A stretch of 64,000 nucleotides of DNA from Amanita rubescens. Taxonomy: Eukaryota; Basidiomycota; Agaricomycetes; Agaricales; Amanitaceae. The translations under genes and the position numbers were made by a program. The DNA lies in assembly GCA_015039365.1 (NCBI GenBank), contig WION01000211.1, positions 30,075 through 94,074 on the forward strand, in the 5' to 3' direction. Below, one piece after another: positions 1 through 10,263 of the stretch. Numbering within the stretch: the first letter of the stretch is position 1; each line of letters begins with the position of its first letter. The notes beneath the pieces are model-generated. The model did not search any database and had not been told where the DNA came from. It saw only the letters and a program-made list of their open reading frames with translations.

Positions 1-2
1 CC

Positions 3-1346
3 GCTCGGGACACCCTATCGGATCCGAAAACCTGGGATGCGTTTAAGAAAGCGATTTCCGAGATCTACCCCGAGGCACAGCCCGATCGCCGCCACACTAT
101 TGCAGCACTACATGCCGTTTCCGACCGCTTCTCAGCACAAAATGTCACATCCGAGACAGCCCTTGCTGAGTATCACAGGGAATTTTCCGGAACAGCTCAA
201 TACCTCATCGGAAAGCGCCGCATGACACGCCGTGAGGCAAGCATCATGTACATGTCCGCATTCCCTCCCGAGCTCCGACCCGATATCACTACTCGGCTCA
301 CAATCAAGTACCCGGACGTCCACCCCGATGACGGCTATGATCTAAAGGACATGAATAGTGCCGCACAATTCATTATCAGCTCAAGGTCTGCTATAGCCTT
401 GCTTGCCGCAACCACCCCACAAGCTCCGACACCTCCGACACCTCCGACACCTATCCCTACTCCCCCTCCGAGCACTGCCTTCGCTCCGAGCACAGCTTCC
501 ACCCATCTCCTTAGCGGATGCATTTTCTGCGGAGATATCAATCATCGGACGGCCTGGTGCCATATCAGGGATGAATATGCAAGGCAAGGGAAGATCAAAA
601 TAGTCGACGGACGGATTCAATTTTTGGACGGCAACGAACCGAATGCATTCCAATACCGCCACTTCGGACAATGGTTCAAAGAACGCATCGATGTATGGCT
701 GCTGAGGTACACACAGCCGACCGCTCCGAAGCCATTTGTGTCCTCCAACTACTTCCTGGAAGCTCTAGACCACTCCGGAACGCATACCGCCGAGCCTGTC
801 AATACTGAAGCACTGCAAAACGTACATACGACTCCGACGCACATACACATTAGCACCACGATCCCTAATCAATCCACGCTCCCTAATACCACCCCCTCCG
901 AACCCTCTGAACCCTCCAGACCCTCCGACGCTCCTACCACTACAACGCATGATATCGCCGAGACCTCCGAGGCTCCTGATGACCCCACCACTGCTGCGCC
1001 AATTTCTGCCACCCCGGAAACCCTCGGCGACCCCATCGCCGAAGTCCTTATCATTTCCGAGCCATCTGGCATCCCGACAGCTGCCATTCCGAGACCTGAT
1101 TCCGCCGAAATTCCAACTGCCGCCCTGACCGCCTGCACGATTGAAGAAAGCGAGATGAGAAGAACCCACCCACCACTTCCCTTCTACTTCCTATCACCAT
1201 CCGATCTCCCCGTCCTGACCAGGAGGTCAGTATTAAAAGTACCCAGGAGGTGTAACGAGCCGATTCCGGCTATGTTGGAACCGATCTCCGAAACCTTCCG
1301 AAGCTCCCTGAAGCACTCCGAGCCTATGCTCGATCCCGGAGGATGA
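3..1346 (+). CDS. Ty3/gypsy-like retrotransposon Gag protein, 5' partial
   Basis: The frame is open from the window edge to the stop at 1346, about 447 codons, so the start lies to the left. The N-terminal part reads like a retrotransposon gag/capsid domain, with DPKTWDAFKKAISEIYPEAQ at the start. Near 527-570 there is a zinc knuckle of the form C-x2-C-x4-H-x4-C (CIFCGDINHRTAWC), which in this family binds the element RNA. After it comes a long Pro/Thr/Ser/Glu-rich low-complexity tail made of imperfect repeats. The stop lies inside the LTR that follows, so the last residues are encoded by the LTR. No protease, reverse transcriptase or integrase is visible, so this copy is either gag-only or decayed. 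The knuckle is seen directly; the superfamily assignment is inference. Confidence 0.8.
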   Translation, partial: ARDTLSDPKTWDAFKKAISEIYPEAQPDRRHTIAALHAVSDRFSAQNVTSETALAEYHREFSGTAQYLIGKRRMTRREASIMYMSAFPPELRPDITTRLTIKYPDVHPDDGYDLKDMNSAAQFIISSRSAIALLAATTPQAPTPPTPPTPIPTPPPSTAFAPSTASTHLLSGCIFCGDINHRTAWCHIRDEYARQGKIKIVDGRIQFLDGNEPNAFQYRHFGQWFKERIDVWLLRYTQPTAPKPFVSSNYFLEALDHSGTHTAEPVNTEALQNVHTTPTHIHISTTIPNQSTLPNTTPSEPSEPSRPSDAPTTTTHDIAETSEAPDDPTTAAPISATPETLGDPIAEVLIISEPSGIPTAAIPRPDSAEIPTAALTACTIEESEMRRTHPPLPFYFLSPSDLPVLTRRSVLKVPRRCNEPIPAMLEPISETFRSSLKHSEPMLDPGG

Positions 1347-1647
1347 TCGTTTGTGTTCGGACGCATGCACAGGCCTCGGACTCGGCACAGGATTCATCAC
1401 ATGGTCACCTCGTGCCTCCGTAGTATATATACCATTGTGTACATAGTTGTAGTTAGCGAATTATTACCCCAGCTTCGTTCCGAGTTCGATTCCTTCCATT
1501 CCCTTCGTTCCTCGGTGCTTCGGACACCTTCCACTCGTTCACCTTCATCTTCGGCACCCTCTCTGCACCCGAGACTCCCTTCGGACTGACCTCCGTAGTC
1601 CCTTTGGCCGAACGCACTTCCGCATCGGCCTTCTTCTGATCGTTTCA
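1251..1647 (+). repeat. LTR copy 1 of the Ty3-like element
   Basis: The segment begins TGTAACGAGCC and ends in TTTCA, a TG...CA border typical of Ty3/gypsy LTRs in fungi. A polypurine tract (CCCAGGAGG, 1242-1250) lies directly before it, as expected for a 3' LTR. It matches LTR copy 2 over most of its length, including the start, the shared TAGTATATATA box, the block CCTCCGTAG...CCTTTGGCCGAAC and the end. No target-site duplication can be tested because the far end of the element is outside the window. Confidence 0.8.
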
Positions 1648-2078
1648 GCGCAACCGAACCGGAACTGATATGGCTCGCAGAGTCCTCTGGACGCAAACTC
1701 GCCCCGGAGGAGGACCTTGCCAGGTTCACCGTTGTACTAAGTTCTCGTAGACCGACGCCGAGCTTATCGTACTGGACGAGGCCATCCGTGATGACTGAAA
1801 CAAGCTTTGTCGTTGACCCCGCATCTGCAAGCTCCCGGCTATACGTCCGGATCTTCTCCTGGACACGATTAGTTTCCGCCAACGACAACGTACCCCTTAC
1901 TCACCACGTCGTTCTTCGCCAGCTCTAGCCATTTCCGGACATCCCCCTCATTGCTCAAGTTTACTTCCCCCTCTGGCACATCCAGCAACCGCTCGCCAAA
2001 CGCCTCGACGTGCTTGTCCAGCTTGCGCGCTATCAGCTTCGTGACACTGCTCCCACCGCCTGCGGATACGGCCGACAT
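1648..2078 (-). pseudogene. Antisense gene fragment between the two LTRs
   Basis: Read on the minus strand this is a coherent protein piece starting MSAVSAGGGSSVTKLIARKL. It has one clean intron (GTGAGT...TGTCCAG, about 50 bp, with a CTAAT branch site) near 1860-1905; splicing joins AKNDV to EKIRTYSRELADAG in frame. It then runs toward LTR 1 and is lost there. I do not recognise the family. Because it lies antisense between LTRs and keeps an intron, it looks like a host gene piece captured by, or trapped in, the element. The plus strand also has an open stretch here, so the coding strand is not certain. Confidence 0.4.
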
Positions 2079-2188
2079 GATTGTAGAAGAGGAAGAGAAG
2101 AACCCACCCTCCACTCCCCTCTATCTCTTATCGCCCTCTTATCTCCTCGGACCTGACCAGGAGGTCAGTATTAAAAGACCCCGGGAGG

Positions 2189-2675
2189 TGTAACGAGCCG
2201 GTTCCGGCTACGTTGGAACCGAACACCGAAGCGCACCGCATTCCGATTCTCGGCATCACATCACGCATCACGGAAGCTTCCGAAGTCAAACCTTCGCGCC
2301 AACGACCTTCGGCCACATTCCGACAGGGCCATTCCCGCAACTTGAGCGATATTCGAACGCAACGGGGCACCTAGACGCGCACGGACCAACGGACTCGGAG
2401 GAAGGCTCGTCGCAGGTAAGCCTCATGTCCTCGTAGTATATATACGGCATTGTCTGTAGTAGTTGGACATCGAATATACAGCCGGTCTCACTTCCGCTCT
2501 CTTTCTCGTTCCCTTGCGTCCGATTTCTGTTCTCCTTCTCGCTCGGTGACTCGGTCACCGTTCCGTTCCTTCTCCTTCGCTCTCGGCACTCTATCGCACT
2601 TAAGCACATCGGTCAGACCTCCGTAGCCCCTTTGGCCGAACACTGTTCCACGTCGGCCTTCTCTTAATTGTTTCA
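2189..2675 (+). repeat. LTR copy 2 of the Ty3-like element
   Basis: It starts TGTAACGAGCCGGTTCC after a polypurine tract (CCCGGGAGG, 2180-2188) and ends TTTCA, in the same orientation as copy 1. The about 100 bp before it (2085-2188) also match the segment before LTR 1, so both LTRs sit behind the same 3' internal sequence. It is longer than copy 1 (487 against 397 bp) and clearly diverged, so the copies are old or belong to different insertions. Its right end is where the F-box gene reading is lost. Confidence 0.75.
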
Positions 2676-3018
2676 CCGATATGCTTAGTGACTTGACATT
2701 ACAGAGGTTTGATGCAACTTGCGTAGGGTCCCATTTTTTACGATAACGAAAACGGTGGTGGAACACATCCTGGAGGTGGATTTCTTTTACGGCCAAAGTA
2801 AAACTGGTCCATGGCGCACCAGCACGGCGCAAAAACAGGTCAAAAGTTTTGTGGTTGGTGAACTCGAGGGAGGAAAACAGACAACGTCGGGTTTTCACAA
2901 GGGCTCGTCTGCAAACGAGGCCAAGGGAAAGCAATGTCGATTTGTCATCAAGATTATCGATGATCTCGTCGAGAATCTCTGGAGGGAACATTGGGATGGG
3001 GTGGTTAACTGTGAGCAT
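2676..3018 (-). pseudogene. F-box protein gene truncated by the LTR element
   Basis: The minus strand encodes the N-terminal part of a typical basidiomycete F-box protein. A short leader is followed by an F-box (MFPPEILDEIIDNLDD, then the LxxLGLVCRRALVKTRR segment) and the start of the variable substrate-binding region. F-box proteins of this type recruit targets to SCF ubiquitin ligases. The likely start is the Met at 3018; the frame stays open upstream to 3195, but that part does not look like the family. About 114 codons remain before LTR 2 cuts the gene at 2675. Its C-terminal half, normally several hundred residues, is not in the window. Confidence 0.7.
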
Positions 3019-3195
3019 GATGGCCGGAAGCATACACAGCGCCGATTGTAAAGAGTCTCGGTTCAAGTTGCTTAAAATTGTTCTGTCGTTAGGAGGCGAA
3101 AGCCTTGAAAGGGGTGGATATATTCCCCAGTAATAAGGGAGGACATAGGTTCGATTCACATCTCTATCCAATCTGACTACCGAGCGCGCATTCAT

Positions 3196-3706
3196 CGCTC
3201 ACCAGCACCTGACATCCTTTAGTCTCGCGAGTCGCGACTGACGACGTCCAGTCCACCACATTGGGCAATACGACATTAACAGTTGTCTTTTGTGTGTATC
3301 TCCGTGATCGAGTCCATGGCTCGAAAGTATTGAAGCACAGGTTCGCAACTTCACCATGTCGGCGCTGCACTGACTGGAATAGAGAGTAATCAAAGCTCTT
3401 GCCATGCCAATCATTTGCTCAAGGCCATAACAGGGGATCGCAGTGCATGATTCCAGAGTAAATAAAGCTGTTACTACAATATTCACAGCAGATGACATAC
3501 AACATCGTTTCAAATTCTCCAGCTCCGGCCAAGGAACAAAAGGGTCGTGATCGGGAGTCGGTCACGTGGCGCGACGCGGTTGAAAACGCGTGACAGCTGT
3601 GACAATCGAACCAGTGTTGCCATTCACGACCGTCGACCGTCAAGACCACTAGCTCTCTAGCCTTCAGATATGTGGGCAAAGATTAGCTCGGCATTAAAGC
3701 CGCGCC
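3196..3706. other. Intergenic region between F-box fragment and coiled-coil gene
   Basis: No convincing gene is seen. Short open frames exist on the minus strand but have no recognisable motif or splice structure. The stretch should hold the promoter of the coiled-coil gene that starts on the right. Confidence 0.5.
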
Positions 3707-6700
3707 ATGTCCAAGAAGACGAGCATTCACCTTCGCAAGGCGAAGTCATTTCAAAAGTATTCGAACAGCACCCAAATCTATCCGTATTTCACCAAAGTGA
3801 CAGACCCATTCCTACTTCAAGCCCACCCACTTTCACCCTCACGGAATATGCGGCGAAGCATGTTTAAACGCAGTATCAAGATACAAAGGGACAAGGAGAA
3901 AGATGACGACGACGAATCGCTATCAGCGCCTTCTCTTCAGCGCCGACAGACGATACCTCGGAAGATGATGTCCCATTTCAATTTTCACGGAAACAGTGAG
4001 TTGTGTTTGCCGCCATGACCTGTCCTTTTTTTTTTTTTACATCAGCCCCAGGTTCGCAAACTTCCCTTAGCAGAGGATCAGCAGACACCACCGAACACAG
4101 CAAGCGGACTCCGTCCGAGAGCTCTCGCAGATCGGTTCAAGAGGTATTCCAACTTCTACGTCCATCACCATCGCTAGATCCTGTTAAGCACCAAAACTCA
4201 CCTTCACTCCAAGTGCTGCCTCGTCCTGCCTCGGCTGACAACGGAAGTGCCGAGTGTTCCTTAGGCTCAGGGTTACTGGATCTCAGGCACAGTTCTGTGC
4301 GATCTATTTTGCGAGACCCGAACACTCCCGGAACGGGTCAAAATGTCCGGTTCTTTTCCCGCGACGCGTATAGGACTATAAGTCCCGACACGTCGCAGGA
4401 GCCTGATTACCAATCCCTCTCCCCCGTATTCCCAGATTCGAGCGACGTTCGTAACAAAGCTATTCTCAATCATGAAGATAGTGATGCGCTGGCATCAATC
4501 TTCGGCGGCGCGGATGCCACGGGACCTGCAAGCAGCAGCACGCCCGCTGCCGTGGTTTTCGCTCGCTCTGCTTCTCCTGGATCCCATAAGCCAAGGCCCT
4601 CTCTCTCCGGGGTTTTCTCACCCATAGATGATGAACGGCAGGCATCACACGACCCAGGGGACCGTCCCATTCCGGCGCCAGACTTCAATAGTATACTCGA
4701 CACGTCTGGACAAATGGACGGTCCGCCCGTCCCACCTGGCCTTGGACACGAAGGGGACGAAAGCGCGGGTAATGCGTCCCAAACAGATGATGAGCGCGAC
4801 TTTAATACTGCCCCCAATTCTGCTCCCGCACTTATGATATCCACATCATTCAGCTCACAGGCGAAGGGTAAAGGCAAAGCGAGGGCCTCTTGCGGACCGA
4901 ATGATCAACACCCTCTCCTCCCCTCTGCAGTTGACGAAAGGGTTTTCCGTCCCAAGGAAAACCCGCACCGCCCCAATCCGGGCCATGATCGTAGTCATTC
5001 CTTCAGCTTTGGGCAGACTGTATTTTTCTCCGTTGGAAGCAGCAATAGTAGCGGTAATAACAGCAACTCGTCCAAGGGTCCGGCGAGCGCATCTAGTATA
5101 TCGCCACTTACGAGCATGAGACCTCCCTTCTCCGAATCCGAATCTTCGCGGAGCGCTGCCTCGCCCACGTCGTCTTTGAGCAAAGGCCGTAGTCGAGCAC
5201 TCAGCGATACCATATTCCACTCTAGGGCTATGTCTCCTACGGGCAATTACCTTGATGCTGGCATCGATGACGAGCCCTCGCCGGAGCTCTTCTCGGCTCA
5301 GCAAGCCGAACCTGATCCATTCAGCGTGCACGCCAAAACGTACTACACGCCGCAGACCATGATACCGACTACTCCGCCGCAACGGCAACATGTACGCAGG
5401 ACATCGAAAGAGGAGAATGTCATATTCTCCCTTCAGACCCAATTAACACTTCAAACCGAGCTATGCGGGCAGTACGAAGCCGATTTGCGAGCTCGGGACG
5501 AGGTGGTGGAGATGCTGAACAACAAGCTCGCGGACCTAGATAAGGAGGAGAACAGGAAGAGGGCGGTGCTCAGGACATGGAAAAAGAAGGTGCAAGAGCT
5601 TGAAAAGGCCGTGAGATATCTTGAAGAAGAGTTGGATGGCTCAAGGCAGGAAAGCATGGAGAGGAGCATTATGGACGAAGCAAGTGGGGAGGCATTGCGA
5701 GAGTTGCATCGTCAAATCGCGGGCTTGGAGAGAGAAAAGGTGGAGTGGGCGAAAGCAGAGAGATTGCTCAAGGAGGAAAGAGGGAAGCTCGAGCACCTCG
5801 TGAAGGAGAAGGTGGAGGATGTGGAGCAATTGAAAGAATCGTTGTGGAAGAAGGACGAGGACGAACGCGAATGGCGAGATAGTCTCGGGGAGGCGAAGGA
5901 GAAGATCGAGATGATAAACAATAGAACTACGAGTTCTGTGGACGAAGAGCTGCAAAGGCTTACGGCTGAAAGGGAGCAGCAGAACGCAATCGAGTTGGAC
6001 AGACAACGTGCGGCCGAGACGCACTGGCAAGTTGAGAAGGCGGAGCTATCAATGAAGCTGGAAAGCGTTCAATTGGACAAGGGATCAATGTCTGAGCAAC
6101 TGGAAATGCTTCGAGACCAAATGAAGGCGAGGGACGAGGAGTATTCTATGCTCAGAGCCGAATTGGAAGCCCAGTGGCAGCATACCGAGAAGGCGTCAGA
6201 GAAGCTCGATACGCTAGAGAAAGAACGGACACAGTTGGAGATGGAGAAGGAAAGCTTGAAGCGCGAGTTGACAACCGCCGAAGAAAGGGCGGCGAGCCTG
6301 GAGGTTGAATGGCACGAAAGTGAGGGCAGGCGAAACGAACTTGAGAACGAGCTGCAAGAAGTATGGAACGGGAAGCAGGCGCTCGAGAAGGAACGCGATA
6401 GGGTAAGCCAAGCAAAGAATACCAGACCAACTTCTATTCGCTGACATGCTCTCTGATAGCTCGAGGAGCAATTGCAGCAGGAGCGCGAACAGGTAGATGA
6501 GCTGACAAATGCGTTACAAGAACGCCAAGACCACATTGTGGAGCTAGAGCAAGAGCACAGGTTCTCCGCAGAGAACGCATCTCGGCTCGAAGAGAACTTG
6601 CGTCATCGGGATGAAGAACTCTCCGAGTATTCAACACGTGTTGAGCAACGCGAAGCAGAGATTGAGCAACTTCGTGAAGAGCTGAGCACCTTGAGGCGCA

Positions 6701-7645
6701 GTCATTCTCGCGAGCTTGATGAGAAGACAAGAAAAGTCCGTGAAGCGGTTGAACAGACTGCACGCGCCACTGCGCAACTTGAGGAAAACGTACGGATCAA
6801 AGCCGAGCTCGAGATTGAGAATACGACCAACAAAGACAGGGTTGTTGGCCTGAAAGAGGAAGTCGAGAGGCTTAGGAAACAAGTGCATACTTTGCAGCAG
6901 GACAGCGCGGACAAGGAGGTCAAGGTAGTTCAGATGACGAAGCAGTTTGCACAGAAAGAGGAAGACGTTGTCGGTTTGAATATTGCCCTGGATTCCAAGC
7001 AGCAAGAGTTGGAACTGGTATGTTTGGTTATGACTCCGCGGTGAGGTGACTGACAGTTGTGATTAGATGAAGCGACGCCAAGGTATGCGAGGGACTGCAG
7101 GTACTACACCTGCTCGGCCATCCAAAGTCCAACGCCGCGACTCCTCGGTATTGGATAACACACCTGCAGCGCCTCGCCCTTCGTCCGTCTTATCCGACTC
7201 CAGTGGCAGAGATTCTGTGCTTGGCAATCATCGCAAGCACCCTTCAGATTCAACTTTGACATCCTCGGCGATCAGGATATCAACGCTAGGCAAAAGCACG
7301 CGAGTCAATACTAGCGTGGGCTCACGAACATCGTTGAAACCGGAAGGATCCATGGGACCTCCGTTAACGAGGCCTCGTGTCTCAACTTCAACCCCTACTC
7401 CTGTGTCGAGGCCCTCGTCGATCTCTTCCCTGGCATCAGTCACCCGGAAACCGTCTGTCGCGCCTGTTTCTAGCCGACGCTTATCATCTGGCACGCTTGA
7501 TCGTGCTCAAGCGAAGAACGCCAAAACAACGACAATCGCGTCCAAGGGATCTTCCAGCAACTTGGACAGTTCGATTACAAGCGTATCCGAGGTTGAAGAG
7601 AAGGAGAATATTGCTGTCGGCAATAGAGTTCCTGTTCCTGCCTGA
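3707..7645 (+). CDS. Large coiled-coil protein, unknown function
   Basis: Four exons close in phase: 3707-3995, 4046-6402, 6460-7017 and 7067-7645, giving 1260 residues. The introns are 50, 57 and 49 bp with GTGAGT, GTAAGC and GTATGT donors. The first 470 or so residues are Ser/Pro-rich and probably disordered. From the segment ENVIFSLQTQLTLQTELCGQ (about 5418) to 7017 the protein is one long Glu/Lys/Leu heptad-rich coiled coil of roughly 530 residues. The last exon is a basic, Ser/Thr/Pro-rich tail ending in EKEN...VPVPA. This layout resembles spindle-pole, septum or cytoskeletal scaffold proteins, but no diagnostic domain is visible, so the role is not assigned. The N-terminus is uncertain: a second frame starting at 3670 (MWAKISSALKPRHV) also looks coding, so a first exon or small frameshift may be missing. 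A start at 3848 is also possible. Confidence 0.8.
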
Positions 7646-9128
7646 ACCTCACCTTGGTATTTTCGACTGCCACGCCGATTCGTTGATGCTGGATGTATCT
7701 ATTCTTAGCTCCCATATTCCCATTATTCCAACACTCGAACCCCCCCATCGCTTTCCCGAATACTCTCGCAAACGCTCAAATGGCCGTTGATGTCCCCATT
7801 CAGTTGCTCAGATGAATCAATGTCGCCATCATGCCTACCTCCATGCCCAAACCATCATTGTGACAACCCTGCCGCATCGCATCATATCATGCACTTGACA
7901 ATGCAGCCTATCTAAGCCGCTGTGATATACAAATATAAACTATTTCCCACCTGTTGATATGTTCACGCAATCGTTGTAAATCTCCAGGTTTCATTCCTTT
8001 CGATCTTGTGTTTCTACCAAATATTATCTTTATCAAGGTCACCTAACGCACCTATTGGGTATTACCTGATTGCAGGGTGTAAGGGTGATTATTGCTATGT
8101 GTCAATAAACTTGTTGGTTGAGTCAGGGAATATCGGGGCGAACATGCTGGTCCAGGCTGTTCCATGACCATCGTGCGCGTGAGGATTCCAGTTTTATGGG
8201 ATGCGCGAGGCAAGTTGAGGTCACATCGTCCCCAGAAAATTTTATTTCCCCCATGTGCATAAGAAATATCAGATCTGTTAACCCTGTACGCCGGGCTCGG
8301 TCACACCTGGCGAATTATCAAATGCGCGGATATCGCGGGATGACATCAGGCTATGCGAGAAGAACTCCCAATCAGGATATTTTCGGCATCGAGGGCAGTG
8401 TCGGAGAGGGAGAGAAGCCCTTGAGAAGCTGTCAAACTGTCATCAGGTACCTTTGTAAATTGTTTTCTCTGATTCAGTGCAGCATGCAAGCCGCCCGAAG
8501 AATACCGTTGACGTTCGATCGTGTATCTATTCATTCCAACAAGTCTGAAAAATGACGGGATCGGCGAGGGTCGCTCGCAATCCTGAAGAGAAGAGTCATA
8601 CATAAACCATATCCAGTAAGGTGACTTATGCACGTTGGACCGTCAATTGACTTTTTGAGTCAAGCTTATCGTGGGAACTGCATGAAGCAGTTGCGTCTTA
8701 TAAGTGAGAAAAAATCCGCATGTTGAGAATCACCGTTCGTCTCCGGGTGTCTATCGCAAATTTTTCAGCCAGTTCCCGGGCCCGCAATCGTAGTACGTAT
8801 TCCTTTGTCTAACATCGGATATCGCGTCCGTACATAAGAAAGTAAAATACAGGCCTTCCCTTTTGAAAATTGTCCGAGTTCTTTTCGTACAATGGGCCGC
8901 CAAATCACGGACACTGCGGAACGGCGCCTATAATGGCTCCGAGTCGATATTGTTTTACGTAGTTCTGTATATATTATTCCTGGCGGACTCATTGCCATAT
9001 GCGTTCGATGGCGTGACGTACATTGACACCGAATTATTTTGCGGTTTTGGAAAGTTAGTCATGTTCAAACTTGGAGATTGCGTCTGAGGTTCATACGGTT
9101 CCTAAACCAGACAGACATATTCGCATCG
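7646..9128. other. Intergenic region, 3' flanks
   Basis: This should contain the 3' UTR of the coiled-coil gene (7646 to about 8100, with A/T-rich stretches and AATAAAC at 8105). Beyond that I see no gene, RNA gene or repeat I can support. Confidence 0.5.
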
Positions 9129-10263
9129 TCAAGACGCAGGTGTAAACGAAACGCTCACATATATTCTCCCTGTCGGTGCCGCCGCGTGCCTTGGAGAAGC
9201 TGATGTTGTACTAAACTTGCTGGGAGACCCCAAAGACCCGGCAGCCAATGAAGGTGATCCTAATACGCTTGACTGTGATAGCATTTTCATCCGCGAGTGC
9301 TTGAGGCGACTTATCCAGAAAAGGCACCCTACTGCTACCAGTGCTATACCCGCTACACCCCCAACCACACCTCCGATAATGGGCGCCGCGATCGAAGAAG
9401 ATTTCGACGATTGGGACGCAGACGCAGTAACTCTCACTGTGCGTGTCGCTATTATGGTGGATGTCGAGACCAAACCTTTCGTCGTCTCTGGAGCGTCACC
9501 TTTTGCGAATCATGTTGTGAGTACAAAGCAAAAACATTAAATACGGACAACCTTTACCTATAGTCTCTGCTTCGTTTAAGTCGAGTAAACCGGTACCCTG
9601 GTAATCACGAGGAAGTTAATCAAACAGACTAGAACCAGCGTAGAATTACCTACGTACAGTAATGTCGATGTAAGCCCAGTGCGGGACAGCCGTAGTCGAG
9701 AGGATGTCCTCAGGATATCTAATTAGATCGTCAATCTACTTTACCTCTTTTGGCAGAATTCCACTCACTGCCCAATGTACCTTTGACTACTACAATTCTG
9801 GCTATAGTCTTGCCACCTAGCAAAACACGTTCAGTGATTAGGATTTTTACAAAGCGGAGACAATCGTACCCTTGCTGGGACCCTCCCTGACACATGGAAC
9901 ATGCAGTAAGTAGGTTATACATGACGGTATTGCATTCGCAGGGATTGTTTGCTGCTCCTTCGTACCACTGAGAGCCGTTTGATAGAGGTACGACAATCCA
10001 TGCTGACAGTGACGCACACATTAAGTGCATGTTTTCAAATCCACGGAAGAACCCTACCATTGCACGGGTATGACAAGAACTCGGCAACTCTACACGGGCT
10101 TTGATCCAAGGAATTATACATCTACCCAGCGCATCGGATGATTGACCTCAAGGCATCACAGACTGTCACGTACCCACATATCCGAGCTGACGGTGCAGTT
10201 GGCCGTCGCAATCGCACTAGCATAATGCACCCATGCTAAAAACAACACCACAGATGCGAACAT
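9129..10263 (-). CDS. Secreted single-pass transmembrane protein, basidiomycete Cys-rich type
   Basis: The minus-strand model has six exons: 10174-10263, 10058-10121, 9870-10002, 9769-9816, about 9654-9718, and about 9129-9500. Most joins close in phase; the last intron is uncertain. Exon 1 gives a signal peptide (MFASVVLFLAWVHYASA) followed by NCTVSSDMW. The ectodomain has the pattern common in agaricomycetes: MYNSLDQSPCRVAEFL, NPCECNTVMYNLLTACSMCQ, W..YSQNC and TAVPHWAYIDIT. A Ser/Thr-rich stalk leads into a Gly/Val-rich transmembrane helix (IIGGVVGGVAGIALVAVGC) and a Ser-rich cytoplasmic tail. I know the ectodomain pattern from many basidiomycete hypothetical proteins; its function is unknown. 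A surface or cell-wall sensor role is plausible only from topology. Confidence 0.8.

Noticed and set aside
4855..6536. Long minus-strand frames opposite the coiled-coil gene
   Set aside because: They mirror the codon pattern of the plus-strand coiled coil (Ser/Leu/Phe-rich shadows of Glu/Lys-rich codons) and have no independent support.
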